IMG/VR virus record: IMGVR_UViG_3300003629_000011
Span: 1 to 27,819 of that record
Direction: 5' to 3' (one strand)
Origin: a virus
DNA length: 27,819 bases
Both the position numbers and the translations under genes were made by a program. The notes under the pieces were generated by a model. The model ran no database searches, was not told the origin of the DNA, and saw only the letters and a list, made by a program, of their open reading frames with translations. Positions 1-6,805 of the stretch are shown here, piece after piece; position 1 is the stretch's first letter, and every line of letters begins with the position of its first letter.

Positions 1-525
1 TCCGCCTGTCCAATTCGGATGATTTTGTCCTGTTCTATTCACTGATTGCCACGAGCCATAACAGGCCTTTGAACAGAAGTGGTATTCTTCTCGTTCTATT
101 TTGCAGTTCTCCTCACGATACTTGGTATCGCACCACTCGCACGATATTTGTTCCGTTCCTGTCTCAGTTTTGAACTTTCCAGAGCATTTTTGTGAGCAGA
201 ATCGTGCATCATCTGCTCGATATGGGTACTCGTTAAACGAGTCTCCACAATTCTTACAGGTTAGTTCTATTTTTTCTTTTGAGTTGTGGTGATTGTCTCC
301 TGTAACACAAGAACTGTAACAATCGTGGTCACAGAATAAATTTCCGCTATCGCTAACTTGACTTTCACGACGGGAGATAAATGAGCCACAATTCTCACAA
401 TTTCCATCCACGTAAGATGCCCCTCCATCGTGAATGGTTGTTTTATGTACACTTAACCCGCTTTTGCTTTCTGTCTCAAAAGAACAACCTTCTATTGAAC
501 AAGTGTATTTTTGAACTTGGCTCAT
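1..525 (-). CDS. Zinc-finger HNH homing-endonuclease-like protein, N-terminal part (runs off window)
   Basis: The frame is open from an ATG at 525 to the left edge, giving 175 residues with no stop, so the gene is truncated by the window. The translation begins MSQVQKYTCSIEGC. A C2H2-type finger (C9, C14, H27, H32) is followed by three Cys4 treble-clef modules of the form CxxC...FCxxxC: CENCG...FCDHDC, CKNCG...FCSQKC and CEWCD...FCSKAC. It ends QNHPNWTGG, the segment that typically precedes the catalytic HNH domain in free-standing phage HNH endonucleases; the HNH itself would lie outside the window. TATAAA at 548-553 is 25-26 nt from the ATG, so it probably has its own promoter and a leaderless message. 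It looks more AT-rich than the baseplate genes, consistent with a mobile insertion between tail-fibre genes. The zinc modules are seen; the endonuclease role is inferred from family architecture. Confidence 0.7.
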   Translation of the reverse strand, partial: MSQVQKYTCSIEGCSFETESKSGLSVHKTTIHDGGASYVDGNCENCGSFISRRESQVSDSGNLFCDHDCYSSCVTGDNHHNSKEKIELTCKNCGDSFNEYPYRADDARFCSQKCSGKFKTETGTEQISCEWCDTKYREENCKIEREEYHFCSKACYGSWQSVNRTGQNHPNWTGG

Positions 526-547
526 ATATTTTACTCGCTTAAATTAG

Positions 548-553
548 TTTATA
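548..553 (-). promoter_or_regulatory. TATA box for the HNH-like gene
   Basis: TATAAA on the minus strand lies 25-26 nt upstream of the ATG at 525 and just beyond the stop codon of the preceding gene. This spacing is that of a haloarchaeal box A driving a leaderless transcript. No Shine-Dalgarno sequence precedes the ATG, which fits. Confidence 0.45.
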
Positions 554-557
554 GAGT

Positions 558-1184
558 CTATACGTCACTGAACGAGAGTGTGACATCGAATGTCACAGTT
601 TTTGAATTATCTTTCGTAACAGACGAAAACGTTGCGTGGTTGACCATAAATACTTCCGAGTTGGCAAGATTTGCCGGGTCACCAGTAAAGAGACCAATTT
701 CATCGACTGTATTTCCGTTCGCTTCTGTCGAGTCGATAAACGTCGATGCAAGAAGCTCCTTGCCGTTGTCTGCGTGGTCTGTAATAGTTTCTGAGTACAC
801 TCTGTTGTTTAAGTCAGTGTCAGAAGTTGCAGTACCGGAAGCAGAATCATCGCCAAGCGCCATCCACGTCACATTAACGTCATCCTTTGTCCCAATCTGA
901 GCCGGGTCAAGATTGTCAACGAAATACTCGTGGAATCGGTCAGTTGTCACGTTATAAATATGCTCTACTTCTGTGGGTTCAGGGTCGAGCTTTGCAAGCT
1001 CAACTTGTTCTGCTGTTAGTGAACTAAAATCAATCGAGTCAGGGGAACGGGTAACGAGACGCTTCTCTTGTTTCGAGAGGTCATTCCATCCGTCAACTTC
1101 CTCGCGCAGCGTGTTCACATCGTGTACTCGCTTGTCGATACGTCCTTCAATCGCCATCGTGTTTCGTGTATTGCGGTGTTCCAT
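558..1184 (-). CDS. Baseplate/tail-fibre-like protein
   Basis: A 208-aa acidic protein. Residues 1-70 are polar and helical, with 'SIDFSSLTAEQVELAKLDP'. Residues 100-208 follow a pattern common in tail-fibre and collar N-terminal domains: 'TWMALGDDSASGT' followed by 'DLNNRVYSETITDH', then 'DEIGLFTGDP', then 'MVNHATFSSVTKDNS' and a final beta strand. This domain usually attaches a fibre to the baseplate. The start has GAGG followed by ATTAACT and ATG. It follows the gpI-like gene, the expected place for a fibre gene, but it lacks a long receptor-binding region, so distal fibre parts may lie beyond the HNH-like gene. The function is inferred from context and pattern. Confidence 0.55.
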   Translation of the reverse strand: MEHRNTRNTMAIEGRIDKRVHDVNTLREEVDGWNDLSKQEKRLVTRSPDSIDFSSLTAEQVELAKLDPEPTEVEHIYNVTTDRFHEYFVDNLDPAQIGTKDDVNVTWMALGDDSASGTATSDTDLNNRVYSETITDHADNGKELLASTFIDSTEANGNTVDEIGLFTGDPANLANSEVFMVNHATFSSVTKDNSKTVTFDVTLSFSDV

Positions 1185-1218
1185 AGTTAATCCTCGTTTA
1201 GTCCGGTGAAAGGTTCCT

Positions 1219-1252
1219 CTTATAAGCCTTACTATCTCTGTCTACTTAAAGC
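1219..1252 (-). promoter_or_regulatory. Possible internal promoter ahead of the fibre-like gene
   Basis: The 74-nt gap 1185-1258 holds two TATA-like elements on the minus strand, CTTTAAG (about 1246-1252) and CTTATAAG (1219-1226). The second would start transcription at about 1197, leaving a 12-14 nt leader that contains the GAGG ribosome binding site. No transcript data are available. Confidence 0.3.
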
Positions 1253-1258
1253 TTTCGG

Positions 1259-2434
1259 TTAGTTATGCTCTTTCGTCCACGTCATTGTGTTCCACGTACC
1301 GCTTTCCCAAGCGACATTGGTGACGGAGGTGGACACACCATCCGCCGCTCCTGCAACGTCGGTGCTTGATACAGTGTTACCGTCGATGCTGACTGTATCA
1401 TCCGAGTAAGCTGTATCAGTGACAGACGTAACGTTGAACCGAATATCAACAGAGTCAGACACACCAGCACTCTCGGCTGCTGCGGCGACTTTGTTCTGGT
1501 CAACAAATACGTCGTCGGCTGCTCCAGATTCATCAGAAGCGGTATTTTTGTTTGCGTCAATTGCTGTAGCGTCAGTGACGGACATTTCCTCAAGTGGGAG
1601 AGAACGACTGAGTTCTGTCAGTGCTTCCCACTCGAAGAAGTCCCACCCGACGCGCTCTTGGTCCCAACGTGCGGTCTCAGTTTCGTACACTTCTGTGTTA
1701 TCATCGACAGCCGCCTCGTCGGTGGTGGTGGTTTTGTCAGGGTTAACCTGTGCTGTATCATCTGCTGTTACCTCTTCTGTAGTAGTAGTCAGGTCGGGAT
1801 TCACTTCAGCAAGGTCATCGACTTCCATTGCATCTGCGATGTTTGTCAGGTCGGGATTCACTTCAGCAAGGTCAGCGATGGAAATATCCTCATCCTCGAC
1901 ACGGGTTGATACTGTAACGTTTATCGAATCATCAACTTCCATTTCCTCTTCGTCAATTTTATATACAGTCCGTTTGAGGTTTGACACAGATGCGTCAGCC
2001 AGTTCAGACAACTCCTCAACTGTACTTCCTCTGTGGTCCGTCCATTCGTAGAGTGTAATAATATATTCGAGATTTTGATAATCTTCTTCAATCTCGATTT
2101 GGTCTTCGTCAACGTTAAGACCTGCGGCGACAGCCGAAATGATGCCGGGAATCGTACCACGGCCACGGAACGACTGAACCAAAGATTTAAGATAAATCCG
2201 ATATTCTTGGTCGTTACGTTCACGACGACGACCGAGAATACCGAACGCAGCACCAATCTCGTCAAGTTCGTCACCACTCGCATTGTCAATCTGGTGACTT
2301 TCGAGTGCTTCTTCGAGCTTGTTACCGAAGTCGTCGGTTTCATCGTTGTGTGCTTCGATATACTTCCGAATAGTGCTGTCCTTGTCCCGAGCAAGGAAGA
2401 ACGGAAGGTCGAAAATGTCGTCAAATTCTATCAT
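1259..2434 (-). CDS. Baseplate protein, P2 gpI-like, with Ala/Thr/Asp repeat C-terminus
   Basis: A 391-aa protein encoded right after baseplate J, as gpI-like proteins usually are. Residues 1-150 contain 'DELDEIGAAFGILGRRRERNDQEYRIYL' (as two overlapping pieces: DELDEIGAAFGILGRRRERN, then DQEYRIYLKSLVQSF), typical of the N-terminal domain linking the baseplate wedge to fibres. Residues about 184-255 carry imperfect 18-20 aa repeats of the form (D)DLAEVNPDLTxxx: two near-identical copies, one degenerate copy with AQVNPDKT, and a remnant. The rest is Asp/Ser/Thr/Val-rich and predicted beta, ending 'AWESGTWNTMTWTKEHN'. The ribosome binding site ACGGTG overlaps the stop of the upstream gene. The repeat region is unlike the compact P2 gpI and could be a fibre stalk or adaptor. 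Confidence 0.6.
   Translation of the reverse strand: MIEFDDIFDLPFFLARDKDSTIRKYIEAHNDETDDFGNKLEEALESHQIDNASGDELDEIGAAFGILGRRRERNDQEYRIYLKSLVQSFRGRGTIPGIISAVAAGLNVDEDQIEIEEDYQNLEYIITLYEWTDHRGSTVEELSELADASVSNLKRTVYKIDEEEMEVDDSINVTVSTRVEDEDISIADLAEVNPDLTNIADAMEVDDLAEVNPDLTTTTEEVTADDTAQVNPDKTTTTDEAAVDDNTEVYETETARWDQERVGWDFFEWEALTELSRSLPLEEMSVTDATAIDANKNTASDESGAADDVFVDQNKVAAAAESAGVSDSVDIRFNVTSVTDTAYSDDTVSIDGNTVSSTDVAGAADGVSTSVTNVAWESGTWNTMTWTKEHN
1739..1880 (-). repeat. In-frame repeats in the gpI-like gene
   Basis: The 20-mer GGTCGGGATTCACTTCAGCA (plus strand) occurs at about 1793 and again at about 1850, 57 nt (19 codons) apart. A degenerate third copy lies near 1740. The copies encode AEVNPDLT, AEVNPDLT and AQVNPDKT. 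The high nucleotide identity of the first two points to recent duplication. Confidence 0.75.
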
Positions 2435-2438
2435 AGCT

Positions 2439-3884
2439 TTACACCGTCGTTACGCTGATGTTACCAGCAGTTGCAACCTCTGCGTTGTTGATGATAATGT
2501 CTTCTTCGATTCTGTATGTGACTTCGAATATCGTATCCTCGTCTGGATTGTCACCATCGGGGGTACTGTCACCGTCCACGTCGAAGTTAACCGAGTCAAG
2601 GCCCGGCGACGTGTAATCGTTGTTCGTACTGTCGTACTCTTCGTAGTCAGTACCCTCAGCCAGAACCGTATCAGCGCTACCACCAACAGTGGCAAGCACT
2701 TCTGTGATTGCTGTGTCCTGCTCCATCTGGTCTCCTTTGTCGAGGATGTAGTACGGGTGATTCGGAGCATCGCCACCAGAGTTGTCGCTGTCGTAAGTGT
2801 GTGACTCTTCGTTAATCTCTATCTCAAGCGTGTCGATGTTCTCGATGCCATCGTCAGCGTTGAGAATTGTTTGAATAATCTTGTCACGGTAAACGTTTTC
2901 TGCAAGTAGCAGGTCGTCAAAGTACGCTTCTATGTCGTTCTCAACTTCAGTAGTGTCGATTGTGCTACCTTCAACAGTTGCCGTAACGTTTACACCGAAC
3001 GACGTAGGACGCACGAGAATGTGCTGTACAGCGCTCGGGTGAGATTCGGCAATGGCTTGCTCAACTTCGGAGTCTGTTCCACCAAGCACAATCACGTCAC
3101 CGTGGGGATAGTTACCGTGTTCTGAGTCACCCTGATACTTCTCGTCAACAGTGACCTGAATCGCAGCAGTGTTGTTCTCGATGTACGCTTCAACTCCGTC
3201 CTTTGTTCCACCACCAGAGTTTTCAATAATGGCATTCTTAATGTCGTCGCGGAGTGAACTATTAGACTGAATCCCTTCACCACCAGTGGTAGCGTTCGGA
3301 TTAGTTACAGATTCAACACCTGTCGGTGGGTTCGGTAGGTGAGTGATTGTGTTCGCTCCGACGTTGTATGCTGTACCCACTTCAGCGGCCTGAATACTCA
3401 CAGTAACCGTTGTTGCGGAGTTCGTAGAGACGCTTTCAGTTGTGAAGAACGACAGGAACTCACCGTCGCTATCTGGCTCTGTACCGAACTCGACGCCTTC
3501 TGGAATTGTCGTTGCTTCACTCACAGTAACTTCGACCTCACCAACGGCTTGGCTACCGAGGTCTCGGGCCACACCGAATGCCTTGGCGAACTCATCAAGG
3601 TGTTCGTCCTCGACGTACTGATTGATTTCTTCCGCTGTTGCACCGTCAATGTCGAGGTCGTCAAGGTCTTCGGATGTGAGCGTCTTACCGGCGTAGTTTG
3701 CCCATCCAGACAGTTGCACAGCCGTTGCAGCGACTTCTTGCTCGTGCTGCTCTCTGGCGAATGCTTGTGTCCAGACGTAGTTAAAGCTATTCTCTACGAA
3801 GTTCGTCAGTCCAGAAATCTTGCCCTGAAGGTTCGACTTCAAGGACTGATAAATCTCGTCTTGTGTTCGTGGGTCAAGTGACAT
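2439..3884 (-). CDS. Baseplate J-like wedge protein
   Basis: A 481-aa protein with the baseplate J layout. There is a helical N-terminus, then beta segments around residues 115-215 ('VEVTVSEATTIPEGVEFGT', 'AEVGTAYNVGANTITHLPN'), then 'SNSSLRDDIKNAIIENSGGG' near residue 225, where the family has its conserved Ser/Arg-rich helix followed by the GT(K/R) linker 'TKDGVEAYI'. The C-terminal part, 'RPTSFGVNVTATVEG' to 'NIDTLEIEINEES', corresponds to the distal domains. The final 90 residues are an acidic extension. Known family role: a ring of wedges linking the hub to the fibre-bearing protein. The neighbours (gp25-like upstream, gpI-like downstream) are the canonical order. GGAGG precedes the ATG by 11 nt and lies in the tail of the upstream gene. 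Confidence 0.85.
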   Translation of the reverse strand: MSLDPRTQDEIYQSLKSNLQGKISGLTNFVENSFNYVWTQAFAREQHEQEVAATAVQLSGWANYAGKTLTSEDLDDLDIDGATAEEINQYVEDEHLDEFAKAFGVARDLGSQAVGEVEVTVSEATTIPEGVEFGTEPDSDGEFLSFFTTESVSTNSATTVTVSIQAAEVGTAYNVGANTITHLPNPPTGVESVTNPNATTGGEGIQSNSSLRDDIKNAIIENSGGGTKDGVEAYIENNTAAIQVTVDEKYQGDSEHGNYPHGDVIVLGGTDSEVEQAIAESHPSAVQHILVRPTSFGVNVTATVEGSTIDTTEVENDIEAYFDDLLLAENVYRDKIIQTILNADDGIENIDTLEIEINEESHTYDSDNSGGDAPNHPYYILDKGDQMEQDTAITEVLATVGGSADTVLAEGTDYEEYDSTNNDYTSPGLDSVNFDVDGDSTPDGDNPDEDTIFEVTYRIEEDIIINNAEVATAGNISVTTV

Positions 3885-3890
3885 AAATTA

Positions 3891-4238
3891 TCAAGCCTCC
3901 CCTACAGGGAATACTAATTCGTATGATTCGTTATCTTCTGCAACAAGTTCTACAGTAATTGTCAGTTCGTCTGTTCCTGTTCTCTCAAATTCGATTGATG
4001 TAACAGATTCAATACGCTCGTCTTCTGTGAATGCGGAACGTAGTGTTCCGCGAATCTTTTGTGCAAGTGTCGAGTCGATTGGACGACCGAGGAAGTCCTG
4101 TAGAACAACCTCAGAGCGGAACGCTAAGTCTTTTTCGAGTTCTGACGTTCCGGTAACCTTCGCTATATCTCCCGTTTCATCAACGTCAAAGTCCCAATTT
4201 CTATTTAGTGCGGGACCACCACCAAGTTCTTCTGACAT
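3891..4238 (-). CDS. Baseplate wedge protein, gp25/gpW-like
   Basis: A 115-aa protein starting MSEELGGGPALNRNWDFDVD. I place the start at the ATG at 4238 rather than an in-frame GTG at 4247, because that GTG is part of the ribosome binding site AGGTGATTATT-ATG. The motif 'ELEKDLAFRSEVVLQDFLGR' followed by 'STLAQKIRGTLRSAFTEDER' and 'VTSIEFERTGTDELTITVEL' matches the gp25-like fold of T4 gp25, P2 gpW and type VI TssE, which joins the sheath initiation site to the wedge. Length is normal for the family. AGGTGA is also the end of the upstream gene (its stop is the TGA), so the two genes are translationally linked. Confidence 0.82.
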   Translation of the reverse strand: MSEELGGGPALNRNWDFDVDETGDIAKVTGTSELEKDLAFRSEVVLQDFLGRPIDSTLAQKIRGTLRSAFTEDERIESVTSIEFERTGTDELTITVELVAEDNESYELVFPVGEA

Positions 4239-4243
4239 AATAA

Positions 4244-5197
4244 TCACCTATTTAGTTTCTTGAGACTGAATGTTGATTGATTTGCGACAGGATAGAGATT
4301 GCCTGTTTGGGCTTCCTGTTGTGTCTCGACTCGAATTACGTCACCCTGACTGAACTGGAAGCGCTTTGTAAAGTCTGTCGATGCGGTGTTATTGTTCGAC
4401 TGACCACTCACGAAACCGTCAGATGACCTGCCGGGAAGTGGGCTACCGTTCTTCGTAAAGCGCATATCAATGTTCATCCTGTTTGTCGTGTCGGGTGTGC
4501 TGTAGTAGAGATTTGAATACACTTCATAGTGTCCGTCTTCCTCTATCGTTATCGCTTCAGTTCCATCGAACGTGTAGGCAACATCGTTGTATTCGTCCAC
4601 TGCATCCCACGGAACGACCGCCCACGATGGAGCATTCAGGTTGTGTTCATTTGCTCCGCCATTGGCGAGTGCAGAACTTTGCGTCAATTGCACAAGCTGC
4701 TCTGAATCAGAGATGAACACACGGCTCGCCTGAATGTCGATTGTTCCGTCCTGCTTGACCTCAAGCTCTGCGTTCGTTGAGCCGTCATCGGAATCTTTAT
4801 GAACTATTCGCATCCAGTCACCATCAGGGTGTGCCTCCAAATAGAGGTCCCCTCGCTTGAGTCTGTATATATTCTCAGAGCCGAGGATAGAACGCTGCTG
4901 TGCGTTATAGAGTTGCCCCATAACGACAGGCGCTTCACCAGACCCATCGAGGAACCCGACCACAACCAAATCACCGTTCTCGGGTGGCTGAATACTCCCC
5001 GGTGTGTTGTTGAGAATCGGAACACGTCGGCGCTCCTTATCTTCGTCACGAAGAATGATATTTACTTCGTGATTACTGTCGTCGTCAGCCTGTGTGTGTT
5101 CCCAAACCTTTACAACACGACCAAGTTCGAGCGCACTCTTCTCCTGCTCAATCTTGTTCTCGATGTAACTCGATTCTGTGCGGTCAAACTCAGCCAT
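4244..5197 (-). CDS. Baseplate central spike, gpV/gp5 OB-fold, with C1q-like C-terminal domain
   Basis: A 317-aa protein in three parts. Residues 22-100 ('LGRVVKVWEHTQADDDSNHE', 'RRRVPILNNTPGSIQPPENG', 'DLVVVGFLDGSGEAPVVMGQ') form the OB-fold of P2 gpV, T4 gp5 and VgrG spikes. Residues 105-165 hold short beta repeats ('GDLYLEAHPDGDWMRIVH', 'AELEVKQDGTIDIQAS'), as expected for a triple-stranded needle. Residues 190-317 look like a C1q/TNF-type jelly roll: 'VPWDAVDEYNDVAYTF', 'ITIEEDGHYEVYSNLYYS', 'MNIDMRFTKNGSPL', 'FQFSQGDVIRV' and 'STFSLKKL'. Known spikes usually end in an apex with metal ligands, not a jelly roll, so the end domain may bind the cell surface. The start shares one base with the hub stop codon. 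Confidence 0.78.
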   Translation of the reverse strand: MAEFDRTESSYIENKIEQEKSALELGRVVKVWEHTQADDDSNHEVNIILRDEDKERRRVPILNNTPGSIQPPENGDLVVVGFLDGSGEAPVVMGQLYNAQQRSILGSENIYRLKRGDLYLEAHPDGDWMRIVHKDSDDGSTNAELEVKQDGTIDIQASRVFISDSEQLVQLTQSSALANGGANEHNLNAPSWAVVPWDAVDEYNDVAYTFDGTEAITIEEDGHYEVYSNLYYSTPDTTNRMNIDMRFTKNGSPLPGRSSDGFVSGQSNNNTASTDFTKRFQFSQGDVIRVETQQEAQTGNLYPVANQSTFSLKKLNR

Positions 5198-6345
5198 TAT
5201 TCATCACCTTCCTCTTCTTCGGGGTCGTCAAAGTACACTGTATCTCCGGGTTCCTTGTCTTCATCGAGGATGACGTTCTGTTCAGGAACAGCACCCTCAC
5301 ACGTAATTACAGTTTCATATCCGCTGTTGCTCATTTTGTGATTCACCTTACCGACGTAGTAGTAGTCTCCACCAAGCTCGTCAGGTAGACGAACAACGTC
5401 GCGTTCCTGAATGTCTTGCCGCCCGACGACAGTTACCTTCCCACCCTTTACCTGCCGGAGCAGTTCACGAGCGAAGTTGTCTGCGACAAGGGATGCAGTC
5501 TTGGACTGCTTGATACCCTTGTCCTTATAAGTGAACACAGGCTTGCGTACTTCACCTTTCTTAATGCTCCAAGTCTGTGTCGCCTCGTTGAAGACGATAG
5601 CCCGCTCTGCGATAGCAGGCTCGTAGCCCGGAATGTGGGAAAGGCGTCGTCCGTACTCGGACACAACGCTGTCTCCTGTGACACGGATTCCACGATACGG
5701 TGGCTCAACCTGACCGAAGTTCGAGTCTTTCTTTACGTATTCCAACTGCTTTAGTTCGGAGTCTGGAATACCAAATCGAAGGATGTTGTTCGCGTCGAAC
5801 CACCAGTCTGCGTTGGCCCACTTTGCGAGCTTGTCGAGAACCTTCGAGGCAGGTGTATCTGTCTCCTCGATTCCGATTGGGTAGTCGATGGCAGCAAGTC
5901 TGTCATTGGCAACTCTGTTTTGCTGTGTATACCACGTTAGCTCAGTTTCACACGTTACATCTGCTTGGTCACAGACCTCTTCGACAACTGACGAGAGTGG
6001 TGTCGCTTCTGTAATCGAAAGCGTGACGTTCTCCGTCTTTGTCCGAACGAGGTCATTGAAAACCTTTACGGTGTACGTGCCGGGATTCTCGAAGTCCACA
6101 CGGCCACGCTTGTTGTTAATCTTGACCTGTTGAATCCAGCCGGTAAACACGTCAGTGTTGTTGATATTCAAGTAAGCGTGGTCGAGGTTGTCCGGGTCAG
6201 ACTCTTTCTGTGGGTCGATGACAGTAAGTTCCGCGTAGTCCGTCTCCGAATATCTGTTGAAGTCTGTGTTCATTTCGATGACAAAGAACTCTTCGCCATC
6301 AATGAACAGGGACACATCGACTTCTTTCGATACTACTCGTCCCAT
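5197..6345 (-). CDS. Baseplate hub, gpD/gp27-like
   Basis: A 382-aa protein with the late-control-D/gp27 layout. An N-terminal beta domain 'EMNTDFNRYSETDYAELTVI' is followed by 'VFTGWIQQVKINNKRGRVDF', then a middle domain containing 'TPASKVLDKLAKWANADWWF' and 'NILRFGIP'. The closing strand 'GDYYYVGKVNHKMSNSGYET' is characteristic of gpD. Hub trimers adapt the hexameric tube to the trimeric spike, which is encoded immediately downstream. The C-terminus EEEEGDE is acidic, and its Glu-Gly-Asp-Glu codons carry the ribosome binding site AAGGTGAT for the spike. Its own upstream ribosome binding site is weak. Confidence 0.8.
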   Translation of the reverse strand: MGRVVSKEVDVSLFIDGEEFFVIEMNTDFNRYSETDYAELTVIDPQKESDPDNLDHAYLNINNTDVFTGWIQQVKINNKRGRVDFENPGTYTVKVFNDLVRTKTENVTLSITEATPLSSVVEEVCDQADVTCETELTWYTQQNRVANDRLAAIDYPIGIEETDTPASKVLDKLAKWANADWWFDANNILRFGIPDSELKQLEYVKKDSNFGQVEPPYRGIRVTGDSVVSEYGRRLSHIPGYEPAIAERAIVFNEATQTWSIKKGEVRKPVFTYKDKGIKQSKTASLVADNFARELLRQVKGGKVTVVGRQDIQERDVVRLPDELGGDYYYVGKVNHKMSNSGYETVITCEGAVPEQNVILDEDKEPGDTVYFDDPEEEEGDE

Positions 6346-6347
6346 AA

Positions 6348-6803
6348 TTATAGTAGGTATTCTCCGAAGTCGAAATCGAAGTCGAATCTATCTTCTCGGA
6401 TTCCGACAAGTTCAATTGTAAACCTGTGCAACCACTCTTGGTCGTTGTCCATACCCCCACCTTCTGCGATTGGGCGGGTACTTGTAGACGCGACCTGCGC
6501 TTGGCCGTTCCATCTGTTGCTCACGACCTCGACAAGCTCTTCGTCCTTAAGCTGGTCGATTTCGTTAGCTTCATCGAGCGTACAGACACCTTCGATACTT
6601 AACTCGTCGGGGTCTTCTCCAAGCTTCTGTCGCACAGTTACATTTCCGATAACTTCGTGAGTTGCGAATCGAGCAGACGTATTTACCGAAATGTTCGGCT
6701 GCTCGTATTTCAACTCAACATCTCCGATGGAAACGAACGGGCGATTGTCTCGAAAGGCCCTATCGTCTCCGGCTTCTGTGTCAAGGTTGTTGTTTGTTGA
6801 CAT
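6348..6803 (-). CDS. Tail protein, GpU-like
   Basis: A 151-aa protein between the tape measure and the hub. Residues 35-140 read 'SVNTSARFATHEVIGNVTVR', 'KLGEDPDELSIEGVCTLDEA', a helix 'NEIDQLKDEELVEVVSNRWN' and a final 'EWLHRFTIELVGIRED'. This resembles P2 GpU-family baseplate/tail proteins, in which a beta sandwich carrying an RxG-like loop precedes a helix. The hub gene follows directly, matching the P2 order U-X-D but lacking the small LysM protein X. The start lies behind GGAGGTATCTAACA-ATG, with GGAGGT supplied by the last codons of the tape measure gene. Family assignment is by motif and position. Confidence 0.55.
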   Translation of the reverse strand: MSTNNNLDTEAGDDRAFRDNRPFVSIGDVELKYEQPNISVNTSARFATHEVIGNVTVRQKLGEDPDELSIEGVCTLDEANEIDQLKDEELVEVVSNRWNGQAQVASTSTRPIAEGGGMDNDQEWLHRFTIELVGIREDRFDFDFDFGEYLL

Positions 6804-6805
6804 TG

